Assembly: GCA_009746045.1 (NCBI GenBank)
Contig: RPFO01001436.1
Coordinates: forward strand, 41,802 to 105,801
Direction: 5' to 3'
Length of the DNA stretch: 64,000 nucleotides
Source: Mesostigma viride
Taxonomy: Eukaryota; Streptophyta; Mesostigmatophyceae; Mesostigmatales; Mesostigmataceae
A program made the position numbers and the translations under genes. Each line of letters starts with the position of its first letter. The stretch's first letter is position 1. Shown here piece by piece: positions 1-10,894 of the stretch. The notes under the pieces are model-generated. The model was not told where the DNA came from and made no database searches. It worked only from the letters and a program-made list of their open reading frames with translations.

Positions 1-2092
1 CGGATGAGGCAGCTGGACGTGAACGCGTGCAGTTACGACGGGGTGAGCAAAACCTGGGGGTTATACAGCTGCTTATCTCGTATTCATAAAATTTTGTTTT
101 TGTACATTACTATCTATTTTGCCATATGGGACCTATTTATTTGTAACATACGGGTTTTATAGTACTGGCATGCTCTTCCTCCTTCAAGCCTCTTCCCCTC
201 GAATCATGGGGGTCTGGATCATGCCCCTCCCCATCACATGCACACACATACACACACACACACACACGCACACACACACACACACATGCACGCACACACA
301 CACACACAAACACACAATACTACACTATACTATAGTGACCACACGCACAGTGCACAATACTGACCTGTACCTCTCCTTCACGTCTTTCCCCCTCACCGAG
401 TTATTGAACGATCCGCAACCACCCACACGCCCCCTCCACGCCCACACACGCACAAACCCGCAGCGTACCGCGCTCCATGTAGCGGCCTCCCACCTCAACC
501 TCGACATGCTGCGCTTGCTTCTGGCGCACCCCTCCATCGACGTCAACGCCATCGACCGTCATGGGGCCACCCCGCTGACCGACGCCCGCTCGCAGCTCCA
601 TGTTCTCACGCAGACACGGACGCGGGTCATGGAGGCCATGGCCCCTGGCAGGGTCGAGGGAATGTCAGAGGCAGGCCGGGCCGATCAGCCGCCTACGAGC
701 AGGCTAGACAGTACTGCCATGCAGCTCGACGCCCTTGGGCTTGATGCCTTGCAGCTCAATACCATGATGATCGATGTCATCCCCTCAGGAGTCTCCAACA
801 CGTCCACGGGAGTCTCGAGTGCGACAAGTACGGCGAGTCTTGATCCCTCACGGGTGAATGCCGCAAGTGCCCACCGTGCAAGGGACAGCATCGCCACAAA
901 TCTGCTCATGAACACGCCTGGCCTCCATCGCGTGAGCTTGAGCGCTCGACACGGGGGCAAGTTCGACACCAGCACCCGCGCCGGCCCCAGGGGGGGGTCA
1001 TCGTCCTCGGGCGGGGGAGCCTCTTTCTCCATCACGGCCGCCGAGCTGGCACTATTGATCGACACCGCAAACGCCACGGTCGCCCTCCTCGAATCTGCGG
1101 GGGGCCTACCCGGGGACCACCCTGCTCTCCGTGACAAACGCGAGCAGGCAGCCGCGGCGGCGGAACGGGCCACGGTGGCGGCCCAACGAGACCGCATCAC
1201 CCAGTCGCTGCGTCTCTCCCCCGAGTCGCAGCTCCTGGGGACGGTCAAGCTGTTACGGGATCGCTTCGTGAAGCAGATCCGTGCGATCGAGGAGGATGTC
1301 GGGGTGTTCCTGAGCACGATGCATGGGCTCATGGCCGAGGAGGACCACCCACCGGGGGGCCAGGACCCCGCATCGCAAGTTGAGGGCCAGGCGGCCAGCC
1401 CGACGAAGAACGCGGCGGACGCCAGTGGTAGTCTTTACGCCGGTGGTGGCGCCGCGGTGGCTGGCAAGGGGGCTCAGGAGGGCAAGGGGGGAGTTGGCAT
1501 TGTGGTTGGTGATCTTGAGTCGAGCAGGGCGGTGGGCACGCATTCGCGGGATGTCGTCGGGGGCAGGGGCGGGGGCGCGTATTCCCCTTGGGGGGGACTT
1601 GGTGGCGGTGATATTGGCGGGAGTGCTCGTGAACGGGCAGCGCTTCGTCGCAGCCGCATCCATAGGCTCCAGATCCTGGCAGAGCAGTTGAGCGTGCGCA
1701 TCCTTCATTTCGCCGAGTGGCTTGAGAGCCAGCGCGTGACGCAGCTGATCGCCCCGCCCGAGTCTCACTACTACCGAGAGGGCGCAGCGGTTGGAAATAA
1801 TACTGGCGGCGGCGGTGGTGCCTTCAATAGCGTGGGCAGTGACGGTGGTGGGCCAGGCCCGGGGCAGGGCCGCCGGCGCGCCCGTTGGATGGCGAGCATG
1901 ACGCTCATGCTGTACCTCTCGCACCCGACTCTCGGTGACGAGCTGGCGGCGCTGGCCAAGTTCTTGAGGGAGCTCGCGGAGCAGGTCCGGGAGGCGGAAC
2001 GGCAGGGAGAGATGGATGGGTATTACTTCAAGGGGGCGAGGCACAAGCTCGTGTTCCGCAGCGTAGGCAGTGTCGGCGCAACCTCAGACTGA
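1..2092 (+). CDS. Ankyrin-repeat protein, 3' part (5' end outside window)
   Basis: Two exons are visible: 1-42 and 464-2092, joined across a GT-AG intron (43-463). Exon 1 ends in a Tyr-Asp-Gly codon run and exon 2 opens with RTALHVAASHLNLDMLRLLL, so splicing rebuilds a typical ankyrin repeat; a second partial repeat follows (DVNAIDRHGATPLTDA). The stop is TGA at 2090-2092. About 556 residues are visible. After the ankyrin part the chain is low-complexity Ser/Gly/Ala-rich. It then has helical, charged segments near the C terminus (for example HRLQILAEQLSVRILHFAEW) that I do not recognise. Ankyrin repeats mediate protein binding; the specific role is unknown. The apparent start inside the intron, which reads through a CA repeat, is an artefact. 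Confidence 0.75.
241..310. repeat. CA dinucleotide microsatellite
   Basis: A nearly uninterrupted CACACA run lies in the intron of the ankyrin-repeat gene, about 150 bases before its acceptor. Confidence 0.9.
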
Positions 2093-3284
2093 TTCGCCCC
2101 CACTTCCTTCGGTTCTTTAATTGGCAAGTGGTCCGGATCATGGGTTTCTGACCTACCAAGGGGTCTACCAGGGCTTAGTTACTGGCTTTCTCAGCAGGGC
2201 TTACTGAGTAGTTTGCTTGGGGTTAAAATGATGTCACCACAAGCTTGGCTTCTGCGGCGTCGGCACATATCGGGCCTTGGACTAAAGCAGTACCCAACAT
2301 TGCTGCTCATGCCCTTGCTTTGGCCAAGTCCATGGCTTTTGACCTGTAAGGCTAGGCCAGCCACCTCCCCGGTGAACAGGGTAGTGCGTCCATGCTAGTG
2401 TGCCTGGATTCTATTATGCCCCTTGGGCCCCCTTGGCGGGAGAGATTTTTATTGAAATGACGAGGAAGCTGTGTTGATTAGCGCTGTGTGAGCACTCGAA
2501 TGTAGGTATATACATTCCAAGGGTGCGCAGGCAACATGGCCCTCAATAGCCGGTGGGTACTCCTTTCTTCCTTTCTTTTAGCATGGAATCTGTAAAAAAG
2601 TGGTTTTCGTCCACTTGAGGCCTGAACTTGAAGCCAGGCTTATTTCTTTATGTACATTGCAGTGAGTGCTGGGGCTAGCCGCGAAGTTATTCCCAACTTT
2701 CTGCAGTCTGATTGTTGCATGTGCACATGTGTGCACTGGCCGCGGCCGGTTAGGGGTCGGAGAGGCCGGTATCACTATTGTAGTAGTAGTATATATGACT
2801 TTTGAGCATTGCAATATGTCTGCTGCATGCTGCCCTACATGGCGCGCGTCTCCACCCATACTGTATGGTAGAAGTACGTACGATAGTGTGAAGTATCTTG
2901 TATTTTCACAGTGGATATGTTACTAGTTCAGCTAGCTAGTACTGACGTACCATGTGCACTGTCGATTTATCATTCTTGCCTGCTGTTGATGTAGGCTATT
3001 CGAGATACCTAATATGCATGTATATTTTATGTATCTATATGGCAATGTTTACATCCTGCCGGGCATGTAAGCTAATCAGCACAAGCCGCCCGGGGCTGTG
3101 CCGTGTCGATCGGTGGTGGGCGCGTGCAAGTTGGCCGGCCAGTGGGCTGCCATGCAGGGTCCTAGCTAGGGCCCCCTGCACCATATGAGGTGTCTACGTA
3201 CCTGGTCGGCCAGTCTTAAGCCCCCTGGCAGGGCCCATGCACTACAGTAGACCTCAGTGACAGCTAGGACGAGAATTACATCAA
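2093..3284. other. Intergenic region downstream of the ankyrin gene
   Basis: No convincing coding sequence. A TGTAA motif at about 2344-2348 could be the polyadenylation signal of the ankyrin gene. The stretch 3187-3240 (core CTGGTCGGCCAGTC) recurs inverted and about 80% similar at 14752-14803, so it belongs to a dispersed repeat. Confidence 0.4.
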
Positions 3285-3875
3285 TATGAGACAACCAGCG
3301 CGGGCCAGAACTGATCTGGAGAATCCGGACCAAGCCGAGCGGTAGCTCGAGCCTGCCGTGATCTTATAAATCCGCGTTTTCGAGTCGCTCAAGATGATGG
3401 ATATGAATGGAGATGGAAATGTGTAGCGACTTGTTTGTTGTTCTGCCATTACACTAGAAGACAGCTCAGATGAGCATTATATCCCCCTCTAGTGACTGCA
3501 TGTATGGTTGGGGCATGATTCAGACGATATTTGTAACTTTCATGTAATTCTTTCCAGGATAATGACTGTCAGCATAGTACTCCGTGCCCATGCGCATGAC
3601 ACGCAAGTACTTACTTAATGCTTGTTTGTTGAAGTAATTGTGGCTGGCAAACATGCACGAATTAGAAATTGACTATAGATGGCCTAGACCCGGTACGGTG
3701 TGTGGGGCCGGAAACATCTTGCCTTACCGTGTGAGCCTAATTGACCGGGAGTGTCTATGTATAGTGGTGAGCACCATTGCGCTGCGATCGCTCACCCATC
3801 ATATTAGAGGAAATACCTGCAAATATGGAAAATCACTGAAAAGGTCTAGCCAGTACACCGCCGACGTGAGGTTTT
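3285..3875 (-). mobile_element. Decayed 3' end of a Penelope-like element
   Basis: The sequence aligns, with many substitutions, to the 3' non-coding part of the Penelope array units (36725-37080). Shared blocks include GAGACAACCAGCGC, GGTAGCTCGAGCCTGCCG, GAGTGTCTA, GTGGTGAGCACCATTG and GAAAAGGTCTAG. No reverse-transcriptase coding part remains. It is older than the array copies and is split by a 180-bp insertion (3441-3620). The orientation is inferred from the array units. Confidence 0.75.
3441..3620. mobile_element. 180-bp SINE-like or MITE-like insertion with 11-bp target duplication
   Basis: The insertion interrupts the Penelope relic and is flanked by the direct repeat CTTGTTTGTTG (3430-3440 and 3621-3631). 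A second diverged copy lies at 15142-15328. I see no clear terminal inverted repeats and no convincing RNA polymerase III boxes, so the class is open. Confidence 0.65.
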
Positions 3876-4468
3876 AAGAAACCTCAGGCTACTTCCGATC
3901 CAGTGTCCAGGGCTGCGTACAAAACGAATCCAGGGCTGTCAATCTTAAACGTTACATTATTACCCCAACTTACTTACTTAACGCGGGCCTGACTGTACTA
4001 GGGTTGTATCAAATACTGGATCGAATACCGAACTATCACTCGAATACCGAATCGAATTTTGAATATATTCGAATACGGCTGACGCCTCGCCGAACTGAAT
4101 ATATTCAGATTCGAATACGGCGAAGTTGATCAGGAGTCGAATATATTCGATTCGAATACAGAAGGACATACTGTTCGACGAATATATTCGATATTTCCGA
4201 ATCGAGTACTAGCTTGGCTGTCCTCTGTCTGTTCGCCTGGGCCCTGGGGGCTCGTATCGCCTGGCCGGATGGTGCCTCGATATGGCATGGCACTTGGCAT
4301 TGGAAGTTGCCATGGCACTGGAGTGACTGGACCGTTGCCTAATGCCTGGTCAGTTGGCTCCCTGCAGCCGGCGTGGCGCGGTTGTACCTGCCGCCTGGCG
4401 CGGCGCTCTAAGTATAGACTAATATTATACTACGGCTACTAGAATGTACTTGTACTATATATATCAAA

Positions 4469-5055
4469 TGGCGCTGCCTTCTATTCCCCCAACCACCGGC
4501 CTGACATCGTGGTGCTGGACTTTGAGGGGGGTGGCCGGCATCTGCTTATTGACGTTTCGGTGGCGCGGCCCTTGGCTCTTAGCCACGTGGCTGGGGCCTC
4601 CCTCACGGCAGGTTACACGGCGGACCGGGCGGAGCGGGCCAAGCTCCTGGCCTACGGCGACGTCGGGCACCATCGTGTGGTGCCCTTTGTCCTGGAGGAG
4701 TTTGGGGCCATGGGGCCCCTGACCTCCGCCTTCTTCAAGGAGTGTTGCCGGCTCCGGGAGGACCGGCTGGACCTGGAGGGCCAGCGGGCCCCATGGTCGG
4801 CGCGGACCTGGACGTCATATTGGTGTCAGCGCTTGTCGGTGGCGCTGACTCGGGCCATGGCTGACATCATGCTCCGCCGTACGCGGGCTGATTTTGCGGT
4901 GCAGCAGGGCTATTAGGTTCCTCCCGTTAGGCGTTTCCATTGGTCTTATCGTAGTATAGAGCTTTGACATGGCTCTGTATATAGGTTTATAGCTGGGCGT
5001 TTGCTTTGGTTTGAGTGATTTCACTCTGCTGTAAGTAATTATATTTTTAATATAT
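4469..5055 (+). mobile_element. LINE family A, 5'-truncated copy 1
   Basis: Only the ORF2 C terminus (4469-4916, stop TAG) and the 3' UTR remain. The protein has a RPDIVVLDFEGGGRHLLIDV core, read as the PD-(D/E)xV pattern of the nuclease-like domain that follows the reverse transcriptase in many LINE proteins. It ends in RRTRADFAVQQGY. The 3' UTR finishes CTGCTGTAAGTAATTATATT next to AT-rich DNA. Near-identical copies lie at 9475-10003, 11149-11722 and 11741-12295. Dead on arrival: no reverse transcriptase is present. Confidence 0.75.
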
Positions 5056-5061
5056 ATCAAA

Positions 5062-5225
5062 ATTTTGCGGTGCAGCAGGGCTATTAGGTTCCTCCCGTTA
5101 GGAGTTTCCATTGGTCTTATCGTAGTACAGAGATTTGACATGGCTCTGTATAGAGGTTTATAGCTGGGCGTTTGCTTTGGTTTGAGTGATTTCACTCTGC
5201 TGTAAGTAATTATATTATTAATATA
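5062..5225 (+). mobile_element. LINE family A, 3'-UTR-only fragment
   Basis: It repeats the last coding codons and 3' UTR of the preceding copy (TTTTGCGGTGCAGCAGGGC to TAAGTAATTATATT) directly downstream of it. It is either a short truncated insertion or a tandem duplication. Confidence 0.7.
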
Positions 5226-5455
5226 TATTAAAATATAGGGCCGGCAGCGCTGTTGCTGCGTGTAGTTTTGTGATGTCTAGTTAGTTGTACCTTGTGCCGC
5301 TGGCGTGATCCTTGGATGTCTGTGTCAGATTACTATTCATTTCTTCAGGGTTATTCTCCCAGTTATCGGGTTTTTCCTTATGTTGCATGCCTATCTCACT
5401 TCTCCGTAATCTATCATTCTCAATGAATATATATTAAAAATATAATATGTACTTG
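5226..5455 (+). mobile_element. LINE family B, 3' UTR fragment
   Basis: It matches the 3' UTRs at 6790-6890 (plus) and 6893-7080 (minus), with shared blocks GTTGTACCTTGTGC and GCTGGCGTGATCCTTGGATG. It ends CTCAATGAATATATATTA, the same AT-rich context in which family A copies sit. Confidence 0.65.
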
Positions 5456-5734
5456 TACTATACATGTTAGATTTGGTATTCGGACTTTACCGTCTTTATT
5501 CGGTATTCAGTCGATACGGCCAGGCGTCAACGTTTCGAATAGTATTCGGATCCGAATACGGAGCACCCTTGCAGAGACCGAATATATTCGAATTCCGGAA
5601 ACTGCATACACATTGAAACCGAATATTCGATACCGAAGTCCAAAATGGTATTCCGAATGGTATTCTGAATACAACCTACATATGTACCGCGCTACTTATA
5701 GCAGCCATCACTGGTTGCCCGTCTGGGATGCCTT

Positions 5735-6165
5735 CCTCAAGAGCTAGGCGCCCATACGAATACATCTTCACCGCCCCCCGCCCCAAACTGCAGATATACG
5801 CCCTCTTCTCTCTCCTTGGACGCTCGATCCATCGAGGAGCTCTGGCCCCCCGCCCCCTCACCACCACCTTAATTGACCGAGGCCGCTCCATCCGCGCTCC
5901 ATTCTCAAGGAGGCCCTCGAGTAGCACGTGCCCCGGCCCCTCGCAGCCTGCAGATGTGGCAGCCATGGGTGGCACGTGCTGGCTGCCGAGCTCCCCCTCC
6001 TCTCCACCATCTCCACCGCCACGTACCTCCAACCTCCTCGCCTCCGGCTCCACCGCCAGGTGCCACCCGGCCCACCACCGACGCCATCACGTCCGCCCAA
6101 CTCCGCAACATCGACCAGCGCCTCCAGGACAACGCCACGGCTGTGGGGTGGTTTGCAAATTTAGC
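5735..6165 (+). pseudogene. LINE ORF1-like remnant
   Basis: The DNA aligns with about 65-70% similarity by eye to the middle of the intact ORF1 at 34880-35225. Examples are CGCCCCAAACTGCAG against CGCCCCGAACTCCAG, and the stretch encoding QLRNIDQRLQDNATAV against QLLDLDQRLQATATAL. The frame shifts at least once. No intact protein is encoded. Confidence 0.5.
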
Positions 6166-6439
6166 ATTTTGCAGCCGATTTTTCGGCTTTAAATGGGACC
6201 AATGAGGGGTTACTTGCAGCAATTGGTGCCACCTTCATGATCAAACCAGAAATTCGGAAATCCAGGGTCTCAAGATCAAGAATCTTAAACCTTAGGCAGG
6301 CGGTGTAGTCAGTATTATACGTTAGCCATGCGCCCATGCCAGGATTTTAATTAATTAATTAATTACGAACATACCTCCGTGGGGAGGATATATGTAACAT
6401 GATCCTCCGGGCGCGGCAGCCTGTGGATGCCGGCGCTGC

Positions 6440-6892
6440 CGCCGCTGTGGCTGAGCGCGACAATTAGTTTGCCTTCTACGGCAATGACAGTGGGGCCCCA
6501 CCGGGTCATCCCCTTTGTCCTTGTTGAGGAGTTCTGGGCCATGGGCCCTGGATTAAGACGGCCCGGAGTTTTTCCACGAGTGCTGCCAGCGCCGTGAAGA
6601 CCGCCTCGACCTCGAGGGTCAGACCGCCCCGTGGTCTGCCCGCACGTGGTCCTCGTATTAGCGGCAGCGCCTGGATCACTCGCCCTCACTCGCACCATGG
6701 CTGATGTGTTATTCCGCCGCATGCACCCGGGCCGACTTTGTCGCGACCCATGCGGTCTAGATCCCTCCCAGGCCTCAGTGCATGGTGGGCCTGCATGCAG
6801 CGATGTTGCTGCGTGTCGTAGTTTTGTGATGTAGTTAGTTGTACCTTGTGCAGCTGGCGTGATCCTTGGATGTCCGTGTCAGATTACGGATT
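6440..6892 (+). pseudogene. LINE family B ORF2 C terminus, decayed, with 3' UTR
   Basis: Translation in shifting frames gives stretches related to family A (REDRLDLEGQ, APWSARTW), broken by stops and frameshifts. The 3' UTR follows and joins tail-to-tail with an inverted copy at about 6892. A block at 6353-6400 (TTAATTAATTACGAACATAC) has a related direct copy at 7322-7366. Confidence 0.6.
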
Positions 6893-7330
6893 TTTCATTG
6901 AGAATGATAGATTACGGAGGTGAGATGGGCATGCAACATAAGGAAAAACCCGATAACTGGGAGAACAACCCTGAAGAAATGAATAGTAATCTGATACGGA
7001 CATCCAAGCATCACGCCAGCTGCACAAGGTACAACTGACTATACATCACAAAACTACACGCAGCAACAGCGCTGCCGGCCCACCATGCAGGCCTGGAAGG
7101 GATCTAGACCGCATGGGTCGCGACAAAGTTGGCCCGGGTGCGGCGGAATAACACATCAGCCACGGTGCGAGTGAGGCCGGCGAGTGACAGGCGCTGCCGC
7201 CAATACGAGGACCGGCCACGTGCGGGCAGACCACGGGGCGGTCTGACCCTCGAGGTCGAGACGGTCTTTCACGGCGCTGGCAGCACAGTCTCGTGGAAAA
7301 ACTCCGCTGTCTTGGGGCCCATTAATTAAT
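6893..7330 (-). pseudogene. LINE family B, inverted partner copy
   Basis: Reverse-strand copy of the family B ORF2 end and full 3' UTR (TTCATTGAGAATGATAGATTACGG onward). With 6440-6892 it forms a tail-to-tail inverted pair. The coding part is frameshifted. Confidence 0.6.
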
Positions 7331-7776
7331 TGGAACATAACTCCGTTGGGAGTATATGTAGCACATAGCCCAGCTAGAGGTCGACACCGCCCTTGGTCTG
7401 GCCGGCCCCCAGCGGCTCGGCCAACCATGGGGCGGCATATTTTGACCTGGCCTGGCCCCAATTAACCCCTAAACCGTCCTCGTGCCGATTTTCGACTGCG
7501 AGTTTTTCTCATGCCTCACATTCGGCATGAGTTTGTGCGCCCTGTAGGGATTTGGCGGGAAGGTTTTGGCGGGAACCAACTAGACCACCGAAAAGATCTA
7601 GATTCACTCTATCCGTAGGACACTTGTCTGACCGTATTTGACCACCGTATCAGGGTGGAAACCCTGGTCAAAGTCAACAGGGTACCCTGGTGCATGCAGG
7701 TTTGGGCGGTAAAAAAAATTGACAAAAACGTACGAAAACGAAGGATGCGAAAAAAGGGGGGAGCGCGGACGTAGAC

Positions 7777-9030
7777 ATGGCGGACGAAATGCAGGCAGAT
7801 ATACGGACTTTCAAGGTAAAGAAGGGCATTTTCATGGCAGTGCCTGTGGAAAAATTCGGACTAGACTGGGCGATAGAGCAGTATGGGGAAAAACACAGCG
7901 AGGTACGTTTGCCGGGCAAGGTAGTGACAGTGAACAGGTCCGGAGATGGTGCACGGTGCTATTTCCCGGACGACAAGCTCACGTACCCATTCACCCGTGA
8001 GCAGATTTTCATATATTCGTGCAGCTCAGATGAGTACGAAGCTCTAGTGAAAGAATGCGCAGCAAGGAAGGTCCCAACGGCAGGTAGCAGTGACGATGAT
8101 AGCGAGCAGGGCCAGGATAGCGATTCTGACGCCGGCGAGGACGACGACGACAAATCCGAGGATATCGAGCTGCCCACACCGGTCAAGCGACGCGAGCCGG
8201 GGAAGCGCGCTGTCGGCAACCCGAAGAAGAACCCAGCCATCAGCCACGCCCCGAAAAGGCGCCGTCAGACCAAGGCGGCGGCCAGCGAGAGCGTTGTCTC
8301 GGACGCTTCCGATGACGACTTTGTTTACCAGAAGGGTGCGGAGGGTCCGGTGCCGAGCGGTGAGGCTGAGCTCGATGATTCGTTTTTTCCTAACGACACG
8401 CCTGCCACTGAGGAGCCAGCCGAGACTGTCTGGAAATCTGGTTTCGGCAAGCCAGGTGTGTTTCCTTTTCCCGATACTCCGGTGCTGTCGCCGATGACGG
8501 GTACCGCCTGCTATCAAAACCTTTCCCCTGCCCAGCTCAAGTTTGGGCCCCTCGGGCTGTTCTCCCTTTTCTGGTCCCAACGTGATGTCGTGGCCAAGAT
8601 TGTCAAGGAGACCAACGACTATGCTGAGCTCAAGGGGGCGGGCAAGCCAGGTGAGCGTGAGTGGCACCCCTTAACAATGCATGAGATGGGCAAATTTCTG
8701 GGTGGAGCAGGTGCTGTGCCAACTGTGCTGCGCGCAAGGCAGGAAGCACAAGACCTCGGTCATGTGCGAGCACTGTGACATGGCGTTCTGCAGCAACAGC
8801 GAGCGGAACTGCTTCGGCCTCTTCCACTCCGGGCAGGTGGAGGGGCTGGACTTCAACGTGACGAAGCAGCGGGTATGGCAGCGCCTCTTCCAGCGTGGCG
8901 AATGCGCCAAGAATTTCAAGGGCGCCACTACCACGAGGGGGCAGCAGCAGCCACCACCCGGAAGCTCAAGGGGGTGGCGCGGCGCCGCCATCTCAGGGCG
9001 GAGCATGTCCGCCTGGGATATAGTCCTACG
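7777..9030 (+). pseudogene. piggyBac transposase, catalytic core deleted
   Basis: The ATG at 7777 opens an ORF with an acidic, Lys/Arg-rich N-terminal half. The entry of the DDE_Tnp_1_7 domain follows (LGLFSLFWSQRDVVAKIVKE, then EWHPLTMHEMGKFLG at about residues 302-316). At about 8700 it jumps straight to the C-terminal cysteine-rich finger (CQLCCAQGRKHKTSVMCEHC) in the +1 frame. The central catalytic domain, several hundred residues in full-length relatives, is missing. The junction also breaks the frame, so the 333-aa ORF ends in an unrelated tail. The element could only move with a transposase supplied in trans. Confidence 0.8.
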
Positions 9031-9474
9031 GAGGCTGACTAAGAATGCTAGCATTTGTTGCCTACGTGGCATGGCATTTGGCCTTTCCTGCCCGCGCTCA
9101 TGCGCGCCGTGTATCACCATGGGCCGGCATGGTTTGAAGTGTGTGTTATTGTTTCATGGACCCACCTGTGCATGTGTTATTTGGTTTCATGTTGTTAGCC
9201 TGCATGGGTTATTGTTTCATGGTCATGTCTTATTAGCTTTCATGTTTATGCATAACTTGTGCAGTTTGAAAATCTGCTCCGTGATGGTCACAGTGCCACC
9301 TATTTCTAGTCGGCAATTTTCAGTGTTACTGCATGCATGGTCCCTTGGTCACTAATTTATCTAGGAGTGCTGGGATGTTTTGACTTTGTGTGCAAGGTCC
9401 ATCATGGATGTAAAAATAAGTACCACAGTATCAGCGGGTCTGCAAGCATTTACGCTTATTGTGGCATATATTAT

Positions 9475-10003
9475 AAATATAATTACTTACAGCAGAGTGA
9501 AATCACTCAAACCAAAGCAAACGCCCAGCTATAAACCTATATACAGAGCCATGTCAAAGCTCTATACTACGATAAGACCAATGGAAACGCCTAACGGGAG
9601 GAACCTAATAGCCCTGCTGCACCGCAAAATCAGCCCGCGTACGGCGGAGCATGATGTCAGCCATGGCCCGAGTCAGCGCCACCGACAGGCGCTGACGCCA
9701 ATATGACGTCCAGGTCCGCGCCGACCATGGGGCCCGCTGGCCCTCCAGGTCCAGCCGGTCCTCCCGGAGCCGGCAACACTCCTTGAAGAAGGCGGAGGTC
9801 AGGGGCCCCATGGCCCCAAACTCCTCCAGGACAAAGGGCACCACACGATGGTGCCCGACGTCGCCGTAGGCCAGGAGCTTGGCCCGCTCCGCCCGGTCCG
9901 CCGTGTAACCTGCCGTGAGGGAGGCCCCAGCCACGTGGCTAAGAGCCAAGGGCCGCGCCACCGAAACGTCAATAAGCAGATGCCGGCCACCCCCCTCAAA
10001 TAT
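9475..10003 (-). mobile_element. LINE family A, 5'-truncated copy 2, inside piggyBac
   Basis: Minus-strand copy of the ORF2 C terminus (stop at about 9605) and 3' UTR, nearly identical to the copies at 4469 and 11149. The hexamer AAATAT at 9475-9480 and 9998-10003 may be a short target duplication, though the AT-rich tail makes this ambiguous. It inserted after the piggyBac element. Confidence 0.7.
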
Positions 10004-10017
10004 TTGTGCCACATAGG

Positions 10018-10530
10018 CTGGAATAAACATAATCATGCATGTTTCACGCTTACCTATCATTTCCATGTTCAAAACTGCACTAGGATGTTTATTCTAGCCC
10101 CCCCCAAACTGGTGACTCAAAATAGTCACCAGCTATTTTTAGCATTATCTTGTGGGTCCCTGGGTGAAACAAGACATGTAAGTGTTTGGATGTAGTGCTT
10201 GGGTACAGTTGCAGTCCCCCCTGAAATACTAGGGTGAAATCCAAGGTATACGTGCTCCATCATGCATGATAAGGTTGTGAACCCCGTACTCGCGGCCCGC
10301 GCGTAGTCGTCTCCAATCATATCCGGCAGGGACCTGCAGTGGTTATGGCAGGTATTGGTGGCACACAGGTTGGAATAAGTGTTAGCATGCATGTTTGCCC
10401 ATACTCCATGCTTACCTATCGTTTCCATGTTCAAAACTGCACTAGGATGCCTGTTTTAGCCCCCCCAAAACTCGCGACTCAAAATAGTCACCAGTTATTT
10501 TTAGCACCAGCTGATGGGTCCCTGGGGGAG
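10018..10530. repeat. Imperfect direct repeat inside piggyBac
   Basis: 10018-10170 and 10368-10530 share TTCCATGTTCAAAACTGCAC and a block with the hairpin GACTCAAAATAGTC followed by TATTTTTAGCA. The spacing is about 355 bases. Confidence 0.7.
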
Positions 10531-10894
10531 TTACAATTTTTAGTGTTTGTATCCCATCCTAACTAAAAAATCTATCTACAAAACCAACCCCAGGGTCAAC
10601 TCATTGAGGAAAGGGGTCTATCATCCATTATAAGGGTGTCACCGCGCACACTCACCGTACCCCCCTGAGGGGGGGGCTATTTATAGAGCAGGGGGGGCTA
10701 GCACTGGGACCACCCACTATACCCCCAGGTGGGCCCTAATATGGTTATGCTTGGTTCCTAGTATGGTCTAGAAAAAATAATTAGGCTGAATGGGGGCACC
10801 TGTGGCATACTGTGCAACTCGTGACTCATTTTAGTCACGAGTCAAAGACGGTTGAGGGGTTAAGAACATTCCTAAAAGGGTAGGGAAACATGCC

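Larger units (their letters stand above)
4002..5677. mobile_element. Fold-back element with GAATA-rich inverted arms
   Basis: The left arm (about 4002-4215) and right arm (about 5465-5677) are imperfect inverted repeats. Both outer ends read GGTTGTAT inward. Both contain a TGACGCCT-GCCG block and are packed with CGAATATATTCG palindromes and GAATACCGAA motifs. The dense subterminal palindromes resemble hAT or fold-back elements. I find no clean target-site duplication. The middle is occupied by LINE tails (4469-5455). Confidence 0.55.
7466..10859 (+). mobile_element. piggyBac element with TTAA target duplication
   Basis: TTAA at 7462-7465 and 10860-10863 brackets inverted termini CCCCTAAACCGTCC (left) and, on the other strand, CCCCTCAACCGTCT (right). 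A subterminal palindrome lies near the right end (10817-10826 and 10833-10842). The element carries a deleted piggyBac transposase gene (7777-9030), a nested LINE fragment (9475-10003) and an internal imperfect duplication (10018-10170, 10368-10530). TTAA duplication and CCCC termini are hallmarks of piggyBac. Confidence 0.85.

Noticed and set aside
119-463. Start of the 657-codon ORF at 119
   Set aside because: It lies in the intron, and its first hundred codons include a CA microsatellite. The ankyrin repeat is rebuilt only by joining exon 1-42 to 464.
9475-10072. 155-codon minus-strand ORF as a separate host gene
   Set aside because: Its body is the LINE family A C terminus; the first residues come from the piggyBac flank.
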